A stretch of DNA of 64,000 bases from Roseinatronobacter alkalisoli. GTDB lineage: Bacteria; Pseudomonadota; Alphaproteobacteria; Rhodobacterales; Rhodobacteraceae. The position numbers and the translations under genes were made by a program. Each line of letters opens with the position of its first letter. Within the stretch, counting starts at the first letter, position 1. Location of the stretch: assembly GCF_028745735.1 (NCBI RefSeq), contig NZ_JAQZSM010000011.1, forward strand, positions 62,001 to 126,000, read 5' to 3'. The notes below the pieces were generated by a model that was given only the letters and a program-made list of their open reading frames with translations, was not told where the DNA came from and did not search any database. Positions 43,566-52,484 of the stretch are shown here, one piece after another.

Positions 43566-45458
43566 TCAAAAATGCGCAACAGGGATAACGCATTCGACCG
43601 TCCAGCCGCGTTCACCTTGAGTGATAGTCAGTGTTCCTCCAAGGCGTGCCGCGCGGGAGCGCATAGTGTCAAGGCCACGACCGATCGGATTTTCCCGAGC
43701 TACGGTGCGCGGACACGCGGCCCCTATATCGGAAATACGCAGGATGAATTCCTCAGCCTTGCTGAGTAACCCCTGAACTTTGATCTCACGGCTTCCGCTA
43801 TGGCGCACCGCGTTCGACAGCGCTTCCTGTCCTATACGCAGAATGTTCAGCATCTGGGTTGGAGGCATCTGCAAAGCCCGCACCGGGGGCGTGCAATCAA
43901 GCAATATATCAATGCCTAACGCCTCTGCAGCACTTCGATTGATATGACACATATCGACTAAGGCCTCACCCACCGTGTGGACATCACGCGCAGTCATGAC
44001 AATGCGCAGATCGTCCAAGCAATCACGCAGAGATTTGACCCCTGGCAATTTCTGCGCTCGAAAAGTCGCAATCAACATCGACAGGCGGTTGCCAACCCCG
44101 TCATGTAGATCTTCGATTAGCTGCGCGCGTTCAGACGCGATGGTTTCGCGACGTTCCGCGATGATGCGTGCTTCATATTGCTGGTGCAGTTCTTTCCGCG
44201 CGGCCTCGATGCCTCTGTTGAGCTCGACATTGGCCTCATGCGCACGCACCCAGGCGCGCGCATAGCTGTTTGCGACTGTAACCGAAATGGCGAACATGAT
44301 TGTCGGCATCGCCACAGGCAACAAGAGAACTGTCTCGAATGGCAGCGCGCCTCTTAGCCAAGCCAGATCATTGATTGTAGGCGGCACGATCATCAACAGC
44401 GCAAGCGAAAGCAGGATAAGGTCACGCTCCGGGCGCATTATTGTTTTGACACAGATAAAAGTGATGCATGCGACCCCGACTGCCGTCAGCGGGACATAGA
44501 AAAACAGTGTCCGGTTCTCGGCGAAGTAGCTTTGTGGGAACAGGAACAGAACAGCGGTCCCCGCAACGGTCGCTACGATGATACACCTTTCTGGAAGTTG
44601 CCAAACCAATCCGGACTGACGCAGCAAGAAGATGGAAAAGAATGCAACTGCCCAAGCGAGGCTGGAACTGACAAGTGGCACCCAAATCTCAATTGGGATC
44701 GGCACTTCGCCTGCATGGACATGCAGTGAACGAAACGCAAAGATTACCATCGCCCCCGCAAGAAATCCGTATGATGAAAAATGTCGGTGGAAGGTGAACC
44801 TGCGGCCCTGCAACCAAATCAACAGCAGCGGAATCGCCATGACGAAGGTAGCCAAATTTGCAAATAGCGGTAAACTTTTCTGCAGGAAATTAAGTCGGTT
44901 TCCTATCGTCTCAACCATCGCGGTCGGCCCCAAAAAGAGCTTCGACAGGCCTGCAGTGCTATGGAAAGAAGCAGTGACCGTCACATTGAGGAGATTTTCG
45001 CCCTGACGTATCAAACCATCGGGCAGATCGACAAGCCGCGGCGTGTACCATTCCCAGCTTTTCATCGCATCCTGCTCGGACTCAGTGTAAATCAGTTCAC
45101 CGTTGAGCACCAAATCCATAGTCCGTGCGACACGCGGAATCAGTATGGCCTGAGAGCCCATAGGTTCATTAACCTGTGAGAAAGGAATCGTGTAATATCC
45201 TCGAACAAGACCCAGCGGTGCGCGCCCGTCCAATGAAACATTCATGCGCCAGTCTTGTGATAGGGTGAAATCGTGTTGACTGGCCAGAGGCTCAGCTGTC
45301 TCTGCAATAACAAACTCGACAGTATGGACATGGTCAAGAATGACTATCGGTGCTGAAGTCCGGTGTGGGTTATGATCTAAAATCAAAACGCTCGTCACCA
45401 TCAAGACGGCGGACAGTAGTGCGAATGTTGCTACTGAGAAAGTTGACTTTTTTGTCAC
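43566..45458 (-). CDS. Membrane sensor histidine kinase (7TM, NarL-partner type)
   Basis: About 630 aa from GTG 45458; a TTG at 45512 would add 18 residues. One N-terminal membrane helix (FSVATFALLSAVLMVTSVLI), an extracytoplasmic beta-rich domain of ~180 residues, then about seven membrane helices (residues ~200-385), resembling 7TMR-DISM receptors. The kinase part has the HisKA_3 H-box EDLHDGVGNRLSM, N-box QEALSNAVRHSG and C-terminal GRGLDTMRSRAARLGG. The usual DxGxG box reads SDIGAACP, slightly altered. Sensing is probably of an extracellular carbohydrate or small ligand, which is inference. Confidence 0.88.
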   Translation of the reverse strand: MTKKSTFSVATFALLSAVLMVTSVLILDHNPHRTSAPIVILDHVHTVEFVIAETAEPLASQHDFTLSQDWRMNVSLDGRAPLGLVRGYYTIPFSQVNEPMGSQAILIPRVARTMDLVLNGELIYTESEQDAMKSWEWYTPRLVDLPDGLIRQGENLLNVTVTASFHSTAGLSKLFLGPTAMVETIGNRLNFLQKSLPLFANLATFVMAIPLLLIWLQGRRFTFHRHFSSYGFLAGAMVIFAFRSLHVHAGEVPIPIEIWVPLVSSSLAWAVAFFSIFLLRQSGLVWQLPERCIIVATVAGTAVLFLFPQSYFAENRTLFFYVPLTAVGVACITFICVKTIMRPERDLILLSLALLMIVPPTINDLAWLRGALPFETVLLLPVAMPTIMFAISVTVANSYARAWVRAHEANVELNRGIEAARKELHQQYEARIIAERRETIASERAQLIEDLHDGVGNRLSMLIATFRAQKLPGVKSLRDCLDDLRIVMTARDVHTVGEALVDMCHINRSAAEALGIDILLDCTPPVRALQMPPTQMLNILRIGQEALSNAVRHSGSREIKVQGLLSKAEEFILRISDIGAACPRTVARENPIGRGLDTMRSRAARLGGTLTITQGERGWTVECVIPVAHF

Positions 45459-46007
45459 TGCCCGACCGCCTGCTTGCGCAACAAGCTTAGTCAGAGCCTT
45501 TCGTTGCGTCAACGGGCTTGCGTTTGCTACACTAGTCGCCTGAATTTGAAGTTCATGCTTGTGCTTTCTGGCAGAACTTTTTGACGGAGGTGAGGACTTC
45601 GTCTGCAGACTTGACCCTCTGGCGTCTTGTGGGTGGCGTAGTTCACCCTGGCGAGATGCATGTCTTGCCCCTCAAACTCTCTCCCGTCGATCTTCTTGAG
45701 GAAGTCGACGAACTCCGTCGTGCAGCGACGTTTGTAACACTTCCCGATCGCCGCTTCGGTGACAATCAACCAACAGAGCCGGAGGCCGCTAGGACAAAAT
45801 CATGCCGCCTGTTCCAAATCATTCGACGACAGACAGTCTCTCAAGAGCGCGATACACAGTCGAGCGGACCCAGAATTGCGCAGAGCCCGAATGCTACCCC
45901 TTGGCCACACAGAGCGACGCAGAACCCAATTAAGGGCTTTGGAATGAAAAAAGCGGCAGCCGGTAGGGCTTAACCACAGGCATGTACCATGACAGCCATT
46001 GATGCGA
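45459..46007. other. Intergenic region with IS630 debris
   Basis: Between the histidine kinase gene and the GatZ/KbaZ-like gene. Holds the deleted IS630 transposase described separately and further sequence with no recognisable gene (45746-46007). Confidence 0.5.
45553..45745 (-). pseudogene. IS630-family transposase, internally deleted
   Basis: On the minus strand GKCYKRRCTTEFVDFLKKID and NYATHKTPE match the middle of IS630 DDE transposases; directly afterwards, in another frame, KSADEVLTSVKKFCQKAQA and a stop codon match their extreme C-terminus. The DDE segment between (HFTPTSASWLNQVE region) is deleted. Marks an old insertion at the border of the T4SS/two-component block and the sugar locus. 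Confidence 0.7.
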
Positions 46008-47285
46008 TTACTGTGTCGCGGCTATATATGGTTCAAGCGCGTTCTCTATACTCGTCAACAGCATGACTTTTGCGTTGGGGCCGACAGTGCCCGCGCGAAG
46101 TTGGGGGGTGAGTCGCCCCAGGTACTGACTGACTAGGGAATCCGGGATAGGTTTCTCCCCAAGCAAATCCAAGAGCAGAGACACTGAAGTTTCGGCTTGC
46201 GACATCGGCCATGCATACCGGATTCGGTCGCTGAGGGAAAAGTGGCGCAGCAGACGCTGCTGGTCTGCTGTGCCCTTATAGTAGTCCTGCCAGAATTCTG
46301 GGTGATCCAGCAGAACCCTCTCCATGGTAGCGCGCAAGGAAATGGGGCGCTCGTTCGGAAAAAGCTCTGTTGCAATCTGGTCCAAGCCATACAGGGCCTC
46401 GCGCAGCGCAAAGGTAAGCCCTGGTCCGACCTTCAGGATTGCAAAGCCATCGCGTACAAGGGCAGCAAGGGCCCCCGGAGTTTGATAATCGGTCGAATGG
46501 GCCTCGAACACCATACCAGGAAGTTCTGGCAGAACTGCACTCAGTGCGCGCGCGGCGTTTGGGTCATAGTCGATGACGTTGTGGTTACCAAATTCCACGC
46601 CTGGCTGAACTACAAGGCCGATCACGCGGCGCAAGGCAGAGTCAAGACCAGCGGCAACAAACGCCTTGCGATGGATCTCGACAGTGGCAAGCGCTGCGTC
46701 GGCAGTTGTGACAGCCAGTTTTCCAGGTTCTTCCATAGCGCCCCCGGGGATCGGGACTTCGGTGCCGATGATATAGACCGGAGGCGGCGCTGGCGCGCCG
46801 GGTAGCGCTGCTTCGGCAGCGGCGGCGAGGCGCGCGGCGCGGTCCGCGGTCTGCTGATCGTCAAGCGCCACCGGTTCGCCCGCGCAGCCCATCGAGCAAT
46901 CGAGATGCAGTTTGGTGAAACCGGCGCGGACATAGGCGGCGATCATGACACAGGCGTTTTGCATGGCCTGCTCACTGGGCAGTGCTTTCCAGGGGTTTGG
47001 GCCCAGATGGTCCCCGCCGAGGATCAGACGATCCTGAGGAAAGCCGACGCGTTCCGCGATCCCGTCAACCAGATCACGAAAATCCTGCGGGGTCATGCCG
47101 GTATACCCCCCCTCCTGATTGACCTGGTTGCAGGTGGCTTCGATCAGAAGCGGCAGGGCAGAGGGCAAGGTTGCGCGCATCGCGGCTTCCAGAACGAAAG
47201 GATGCGCGGAACACACCGATGGAATGCCACGCGGTCCCTGCCTTTGCGCCCATGTGGCGATATCGGCAAGCGGATGCGTCGTCAT
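46008..47285 (-). CDS. GatZ/KbaZ-family protein (tagatose-6-phosphate 4-epimerase or aldolase subunit)
   Basis: 425 aa, COG4573 family. GIPSVCSAHPFVLEAAM, EATCNQVNQEGGYTGMTP, GGDHLGPNPW and KLHLDCSMGC are conserved blocks. The family was named as non-catalytic subunit of class II tagatose-bisphosphate aldolase, but Agrobacterium members were reported to epimerise D-tagatose-6-P to D-fructose-6-P. That fits here: it overlaps a PfkB kinase gene by 4 nt and no GatY-type aldolase is present. It would link tagatose-6-P to glycolysis. Last gene of the ABC operon. Confidence 0.88.
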   Translation of the reverse strand: MTTHPLADIATWAQRQGPRGIPSVCSAHPFVLEAAMRATLPSALPLLIEATCNQVNQEGGYTGMTPQDFRDLVDGIAERVGFPQDRLILGGDHLGPNPWKALPSEQAMQNACVMIAAYVRAGFTKLHLDCSMGCAGEPVALDDQQTADRAARLAAAAEAALPGAPAPPPVYIIGTEVPIPGGAMEEPGKLAVTTADAALATVEIHRKAFVAAGLDSALRRVIGLVVQPGVEFGNHNVIDYDPNAARALSAVLPELPGMVFEAHSTDYQTPGALAALVRDGFAILKVGPGLTFALREALYGLDQIATELFPNERPISLRATMERVLLDHPEFWQDYYKGTADQQRLLRHFSLSDRIRYAWPMSQAETSVSLLLDLLGEKPIPDSLVSQYLGRLTPQLRAGTVGPNAKVMLLTSIENALEPYIAATQ

Positions 47286-48229
47286 GAGAGAGCCTTTTGT
47301 TTCTTCAGAAAATCATCAATCTCGGCGTTCGTCGACGTCCCCTCCATCGGGCCCAGACGGGTTACAGCAAGGGCACCGGCGGCATTGGCGCGATGCAATG
47401 CATCCGCGGGCCGGGAACCTGCAAGGCGCAGCGCAACATACACCCCGCCGAAACTGTCCCCTGCGCCTGTGGGATCGACCTCTTCGACCGGGACAGGACC
47501 CACATCGAAGCGTTCTTCCGAACTGAAAAAGCTGGCACCCTGCGCACCGCGTTTCAGCACAATCTCGCGGATGCCCCGCGCCAGAAGATCGGTGACGGCG
47601 TGTGCCTCAGTCTTGTCATTCGAGAAAAGGAAAAGCTCGCGTCCCGAAGGCATGAAAATATCAGTCTGGGCCAGAATCTTGTCCAGACGATCCCGCATGC
47701 CGGGCGTGTCGATAAGCTCCGGGCGCAGGTTCGGATCGAAACTGAGTGTGCCGCCGCGCGCTTTCACTCGACGTAGGGCTTCAAGCGCTGTATCGGCCAT
47801 GCCGGGCGCGGCCAGTGCCGTGCCCATGATATGCAGGTGATCGCAGCTTTCCATCAGCGCGGCACCGGAAGGGGTGACCGAAAGCATTGCTGTGGCGCTC
47901 TGGTGCATCGTGAACAGAAACGCGCGGGAGCCGTCCTCGCGGTAGCGGACAAAGGCGCAGCCGGTAACTTCGCCGGGCGCAATCTCAATGCCTGAAATGT
48001 CAACGTCATCCCGGGCTAGGCGGTCGATATTCAAGTGACCGAAATCATCGTCACCGACGCGTCCGATGATTGCCGCCGCGCCTCCAATCTTGCCGACCTG
48101 ATCCACGAAGATCGCAGGTGCTCCAGAAGGGAAAGGGCCAAAAAATGGCTGTGCGTCGCGAAACCCATCTCCCTTTGTGGTGGCCACCAGTTCGACGAGA
48201 ATTTCACCAACGGTTAAGATTTTTGGCAT
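47282..48229 (-). CDS. PfkB-family sugar kinase (probable ketohexose kinase)
   Basis: 315 aa ribokinase fold. N-terminal ILTVGEILVELVA, first signature GKIGGAAAIIGRVGDDDFG, second signature DPTGAGDSFGGVYVALRL with the catalytic Asp near residue 255. Overlaps the GatZ/KbaZ-like gene by 4 nt. Given that partner, phosphorylation of tagatose or a related ketose is the likely role. Lies 71 bases after the ABC ATPase gene, with a strong hairpin in the gap. Confidence 0.88.
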   Translation of the reverse strand: MPKILTVGEILVELVATTKGDGFRDAQPFFGPFPSGAPAIFVDQVGKIGGAAAIIGRVGDDDFGHLNIDRLARDDVDISGIEIAPGEVTGCAFVRYREDGSRAFLFTMHQSATAMLSVTPSGAALMESCDHLHIMGTALAAPGMADTALEALRRVKARGGTLSFDPNLRPELIDTPGMRDRLDKILAQTDIFMPSGRELFLFSNDKTEAHAVTDLLARGIREIVLKRGAQGASFFSSEERFDVGPVPVEEVDPTGAGDSFGGVYVALRLAGSRPADALHRANAAGALAVTRLGPMEGTSTNAEIDDFLKKQKALS

Positions 48230-48256
48230 GGGCTATCCGTGGAATTATTTGAGTAC

Positions 48257-48290
48257 GCGCGCCTGCACTCTTCATATCATGCAGGCGCGC
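48257..48290. other. Intercistronic hairpin between ABC ATPase and PfkB genes
   Basis: GCGCGCCTGCA (48257-48267) and TGCAGGCGCGC (48280-48290) are perfect 11-base arms with a 12-base loop. There is no T-run on either strand, so it is more likely an RNA-stability or processing element that lowers downstream kinase expression than a full terminator. Confidence 0.55.
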
Positions 48291-48300
48291 GGGGTCGGGG

Positions 48301-49041
48301 TCAGAGCGTGGCGCCCATCATCATGCGGACAATTTCCTCGTCATTGGTTTCCGTCGGCCGGCGTTCGCCAGCCACCATGCCGCGGGCCAGCACGATAATC
48401 CTGTCTGCAGCGGCAAAGATGTCAGGCAGATTGTGTGAAATCAGGATGATACCCACACCTTTCGATTTCAGGCGCTCGATCAAGGCCATGACTTCGCGCT
48501 GCTCGGGCACACCAAGTGCGGCTGTCGGCTCGTCCATGATGACGATCTCGGCTTGCCAATGAATTGCTCTGGCAATGGCGATCGCCTGGCGTTGGCCCCC
48601 TGACATGTCGCGCACCGGGGCTGCCGGATCAGGCACCACGATGCCCAGGTTGCGCATGACCTCTACGGCGTCCTCGCGCATTTTCTTGCGGTCAAGGAAA
48701 GGAATGCCGAAGACGCGCCTGGTCACTTCGCGTCCCAGATACAGGTTCAGTCCCGGGTCAAGATTATCTGCCAGCGCAAGATCCTGATAGATCGTTTCAA
48801 TGCCCGCGCTGCGCACCGCTTCGGGAGATTTACCGGTCAGCAAGGTGCCATTCTTGTAGACCTTGCCATCGGTTGGCTGATAGACGCCCGACACCATCTT
48901 GATGACGGTGGATTTGCCCGCCCCATTGTCGCCTGCCAGCACGACGCATTCGCCGGGATTGACCTCGAAGCTGACATCGCGGACCGCTTCATTGCCGCCA
49001 AATGTTTTCTTCAGGCCGTCGATTTTCAGAAGTGGGGTCAT
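48301..49041 (-). CDS. Sugar ABC transporter ATP-binding protein (FrcA-like)
   Basis: 246 aa from ATG 49041, overlapping the permease stop. Walker A GDNGAGKSTVIKMVSG, signature DMSGGQRQAIAIARAI, Walker B EIVIMDEPTAALG and switch ILISHNLPD are intact. It has a single ATPase domain, as in FrcA, not the duplicated RbsA/AraG form. Works with the permease and binding protein upstream to import a monosaccharide or polyol. Confidence 0.95.
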   Translation of the reverse strand: MTPLLKIDGLKKTFGGNEAVRDVSFEVNPGECVVLAGDNGAGKSTVIKMVSGVYQPTDGKVYKNGTLLTGKSPEAVRSAGIETIYQDLALADNLDPGLNLYLGREVTRRVFGIPFLDRKKMREDAVEVMRNLGIVVPDPAAPVRDMSGGQRQAIAIARAIHWQAEIVIMDEPTAALGVPEQREVMALIERLKSKGVGIILISHNLPDIFAAADRIIVLARGMVAGERRPTETNDEEIVRMMMGATL

Positions 49042-50069
49042 GATCGGTCTCCCACAATACGCTCTTTCGACTGGTCGACGAGGACGGCAATAATGATCAC
49101 AAGGCCGACGGCGACAAACTGCCAATAAGGGGGCAGGCCGGAATAGACGAGGCCGAATTGGATCACTGCAATGATGAAGGCGCCAATGACGGTGCCGCTG
49201 ATGGTTCCCTGCCCACCAGTCAACGATGCGCCCCCGATGAACACTGCGGCAACGGCATACAGCAGGATCGGCTCACCCGCATTGGCGGCCCCGGCCGAGA
49301 AGCGGCTGGTATAGATCAGCCCACCGATACCGGCAGTAATGGCAGACAGAACAAAGAGCTTGATCAGAAGCTTCTTCACGTCGACACCAGCGCGTTCTAC
49401 TGCCGCACGGTTCGCGCCAAGCGCATAAGTGTGGACACCAAAGCGCGTATGCTTGAGCAGGTAATGGCAGCCGAGCGCCAGCACCCCGGCTACAACCAGC
49501 GGGATCGGTATGCCAAGAATGTCGCCATTGCCAAGTGCGCGGGTATGGTCATTGCGGATCGACACAGTGGCGCCGCCCGCCACAATCAGGGCCGCGCCCC
49601 GCGCGATCCCATAAGTGCCGAGTGTCCCGATAAAGCTAGGCACATTCAGATAGGCGACAAGCCAGCCATTCACCAGACCGACAGCCGCCGCAGCGCCCAG
49701 ACCTGCCAGTATCGCAAGCCCCACAATCATCCAGCCTGCATCCACGCCAGCTGCCCGGATGATCAGCGCCATGACGACAGCCGCAAGCCCGGTGCTGAAG
49801 GCAATTGACAGATCAATCTGGGCAGCGACGATTACGAGCGTCAACCCCAGCCCCAACAACAGGATTTGTGATGCGGCAATCGAGATGGATTGCAGGTTGT
49901 GGATGCGGAACAGGAAGGTGCTTCCGGTCTGAGTCTGCGCATAAATTTCAAAAAAGCCCAGGATCAGGATCAGAAACAACCATGACCAGGCGTCCAGAAG
50001 GGACCTCGCAAACGAGGCCCCCCTGGAATGCTTCTTGGTTTTCACCTCATTCATCATGTCGGTTATCAT
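49038..50069 (-). CDS. Sugar ABC transporter permease (RbsC/FrcC-like)
   Basis: 343 aa, about 8-10 membrane helices; AFSTGLAAVVMALIIRAAGV, GLVNGWLVAYLNVPSFIGTL and LTGGQGTISGTVIGAFIIA are typical of the BPD_transp_2 permease family. The ATG at 50069 overlaps the stop of the binding-protein gene by 4 nt. One permease gene only, so a homodimer is expected. Confidence 0.95.
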   Translation of the reverse strand: MITDMMNEVKTKKHSRGASFARSLLDAWSWLFLILILGFFEIYAQTQTGSTFLFRIHNLQSISIAASQILLLGLGLTLVIVAAQIDLSIAFSTGLAAVVMALIIRAAGVDAGWMIVGLAILAGLGAAAAVGLVNGWLVAYLNVPSFIGTLGTYGIARGAALIVAGGATVSIRNDHTRALGNGDILGIPIPLVVAGVLALGCHYLLKHTRFGVHTYALGANRAAVERAGVDVKKLLIKLFVLSAITAGIGGLIYTSRFSAGAANAGEPILLYAVAAVFIGGASLTGGQGTISGTVIGAFIIAVIQFGLVYSGLPPYWQFVAVGLVIIIAVLVDQSKERIVGDRS

Positions 50070-51037
50070 TCCGAATAGATGAATTTAGCAATGTTCTCAT
50101 CATCGACATTATCTGCGTCGATTACAGTGAAGCCGGTGCCGATTGTTGTCGGGATGGACTGACCTGTGAGCGCGGCATATGCGGCTACAACACCAAAATA
50201 CCCGATTTCTGCGGGGTGCTGGGCAATCGCTGCGTCAACCAGCCCCGAAGTGATGTTGTTGACAATCGATTCAGGCGCATCGAAAGCGATCACGGTCACC
50301 TGATCTTCCATTCCGGCGCTTTCCACACCATTGGCCGCACCCAGTGCCGAGAAGAGATTCGCGCCGAAGACACCGGAAATGTCAGGATTGCGCGCCAAAA
50401 CGGCCTGGAACTGCGATGCTGCCAGCGAGGCGTCGTTTTCGTTATACTGAGTCTGCAGAACCTCGATTTCGGGATAGTTCTCGCTCATTTCGGCCATGAA
50501 GCCTTCTTCGCGCTGGTCGGTTGTCGAAATGCCGGGCCGGACGTTGGACACGTAGACCTTGCCTGCCGCACCCATGGCTTCGGCCATGTAGCGCGCCGCC
50601 ATACGTCCACCGGCGATGTTGTCCGACGCGATGTAAGACAGCGGGAAATCCGCATCCCCAGAGCCGGTCTGATACATGCCATCACCGATGAAAGTATCGA
50701 CAGTTATAATTGGGATGCCCGCATCCGCAGCCCGGCGCAATGGCTCGATCATCTGGTTGCTGTCGGTCGGTGCAATCAGGATCGCATCCGGGCCGCGGCC
50801 AATGACAGCATCAAGGACCGGGGTCTGCAAGACGGGATCAAACTCTTCTGCACCTTGAAAATTCACTGTTATGCCGAGGGCCTCGGCCGCGGCCTGTGCA
50901 CCACGGTTCATGGTGATATAAAATGCATCGGTTGTCAGGCCCGGAATCAGGGTGATGGTGAGATCTTCCTGGGACTGGGCCGCACCTGCAGAGCCCAGAG
51001 CAGCCGCAAAGACAGCTGTCTTGAAAAAGTTCTTCAT
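50066..51037 (-). CDS. Periplasmic sugar-binding protein (RbsB/FrcB-like)
   Basis: 323 aa from ATG 51037, chosen for GGGAGGAAA upstream and the signal peptide KNFFKTAVFAAALGSAGAA that follows at once. Type I periplasmic-binding fold: TITLIPGLTTDAFYITMNRG, DAILIAPTDSNQMIEPLRRA, GIPIITVDTFIG, VFGANLFSALGAANGVESAG. First gene of the minus-strand operon and so the most strongly expressed. Substrate not determinable, but the enzymes around it point to a ketose or sugar alcohol. Confidence 0.93.
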   Translation of the reverse strand: MKNFFKTAVFAAALGSAGAAQSQEDLTITLIPGLTTDAFYITMNRGAQAAAEALGITVNFQGAEEFDPVLQTPVLDAVIGRGPDAILIAPTDSNQMIEPLRRAADAGIPIITVDTFIGDGMYQTGSGDADFPLSYIASDNIAGGRMAARYMAEAMGAAGKVYVSNVRPGISTTDQREEGFMAEMSENYPEIEVLQTQYNENDASLAASQFQAVLARNPDISGVFGANLFSALGAANGVESAGMEDQVTVIAFDAPESIVNNITSGLVDAAIAQHPAEIGYFGVVAAYAALTGQSIPTTIGTGFTVIDADNVDDENIAKFIYSE

Positions 51038-51150
51038 AAGGTTTCCTCCCTTGAGCGTGCGGCATTCCGGTTCATTGAGGTTTGCACGCCCCTTCCTCAT
51101 CAGGGCGAATCAATGACCGAAATCCGACATGCGAAGATTGCCGGAGATAT

Positions 51151-51190
51151 CCATCTCTGACAAGATGGAAATATCAGAAATATATTTCCA
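51151..51190. promoter_or_regulatory. Operator region between ABC operon and SorC-type regulator
   Basis: The perfect palindrome GAAATATATTTC (51177-51188) is nested with outer arms TGGAAATA/TATTTCCA (51166-51173, 51183-51190); CCATCT/AGATGG (51151-51156, 51163-51168) lies next to it. The same 12-mer occurs before the LacD-like operon (52239-52250). Likely binding site of the SorC-family regulator encoded here. Confidence 0.6.
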
Positions 51191-51289
51191 CGTTCTGGGA
51201 TCCGGGCGCGCATCTGCTGAAAGCATTTGCTATTTCGTGTCGTCTCCTGCAGTAAATTTACATCAGCAACAAATTTCAGTGGAGCACTG

Positions 51290-52228
51290 ATGAAGCGCGC
51301 GAAGCCCGGAAAACTGCTTAATCGCCGCATGATGCATACTGCGGCCAAGCTTCATTATTTGCAGGGATTATCGCAAGTCGAAGTGTCCCGACGTATGGAT
51401 ATCTCAACTGCGACGACATCACGCCTGCTGGGTCTGGCCCGCGAAGAAGGTATCGTCCGCATCCGGGTGTTGGACCTTGATGAGTTTGATGGCCTGAGCG
51501 ACAAACTGGCTGAAGCACTGCGCCTGAAATCAGTGCGGGTGACGGAAAGTGGCAAGGCAGCGGCGCTCAGCACGCAGGTGGGGACACTGCTTGATGAAGC
51601 GAAGCTTGCGCCAGGTTCCGTGGTCGCAATTGGGTGGGGGCGCACGATACAAAGTATCATTTCGGCAGGGTTGCCCAAATTGCCGGAGGTCGAGGTAGTG
51701 CCGATGACAGGCGGGATGCATGAGGCGGCTTCTCACTTTCAGATCAACGAGTTTGTCCGCATGGCTGCCGAACAAACGGGCGGCGCGGCACGGTTTCTGT
51801 ATGCGCCCTTTATGGTGTCGCCAGAGTTGCACTCAGTTCTCATTCGCGATCCGCGAACAGCGCAGGTGATCGAGCTTTGGGCGCGGGTCGAAGCTGCAAT
51901 TGTGGGGATCGGCGCCTATGTCCGTGATGGAATCCAGACCGAAGTGGGCTTCAGCGAAGATGAGGTAGAGCGCGTCGTGGGCGATGTGATCCGGCATTAT
52001 TTTGACAGTCAGGGCCGCGAAATCCGTTGGCCGGGGCAGGAGAACCAGATGTCGATCGCGCGCGCACAGCTTGAGCGGATTCCGCTGTCAATCGGCGTGG
52101 CGATGGGGCGCGAGAAGGCAATGTCCATCATCGGGGCGGCACGTTCCGGGATGATCAATTCACTGGTGACAGACACAGCGACAGCAAGCGAGATTCTTGG
52201 CCTTCTGGAGGAATCCGAAGATATTTGA
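51290..52228 (+). CDS. SorC-family sugar-responsive transcriptional regulator
   Basis: 312 aa from ATG 51290 with GGAG upstream. N-terminal helix-turn-helix LHYLQGLSQVEVSRRMDIST, then the SorC/DeoR-like sugar-binding domain: VVAIGWGRTIQSIISAGLP, EVVPMTGGMHEAASHFQIN and the late VAMGREKAMSIIGAARSG. Binds a phosphorylated sugar and controls both arms of this locus. Divergent from the ABC operon and co-oriented with the catabolic genes. Confidence 0.93.
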   Translation: MKRAKPGKLLNRRMMHTAAKLHYLQGLSQVEVSRRMDISTATTSRLLGLAREEGIVRIRVLDLDEFDGLSDKLAEALRLKSVRVTESGKAAALSTQVGTLLDEAKLAPGSVVAIGWGRTIQSIISAGLPKLPEVEVVPMTGGMHEAASHFQINEFVRMAAEQTGGAARFLYAPFMVSPELHSVLIRDPRTAQVIELWARVEAAIVGIGAYVRDGIQTEVGFSEDEVERVVGDVIRHYFDSQGREIRWPGQENQMSIARAQLERIPLSIGVAMGREKAMSIIGAARSGMINSLVTDTATASEILGLLEESEDI

Positions 52229-52232
52229 CTTA

Positions 52233-52260
52233 TTGACAGAAATATATTTCAGCAAATAAT
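52233..52260 (+). promoter_or_regulatory. Promoter with embedded operator for the catabolic operon
   Basis: TTGACA (52233-52238), a 16-base spacer and AATAAT (52255-52260) give a near-consensus sigma70 promoter. The palindrome GAAATATATTTC fills the spacer from 52239 to 52250, so a bound SorC protein would block RNA polymerase. The rest of the gap to the aldolase start at 52485 shows nothing else. Confidence 0.6.
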
Positions 52261-52484
52261 TGTTGATACATGCGAGCGCGCTCGCTAATCCTGTCATCAG
52301 TTTTTTGGGGGGTAGGATAGCCAAGGCGAATCACGTTTCTCGATTCGATGGGAAAGATTTTCCTAAAAAGATGCTCCGGCACGCGGCGATGGCCTGGGTG
52401 ACGGGCCCCCAGAAACGGTAAACTGCAGCAAGCACAACCGGCAAGCGCTGGTTTTGAGCATATTTGAGACAAGGATCAGCCCAA

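Noticed and set aside
46008-47285. GatZ/KbaZ-like protein as subunit of a class II aldolase complex
   Set aside because: No GatY/KbaY partner in the locus; the kinase partner favours the epimerase role, though the family name is kept in the call.
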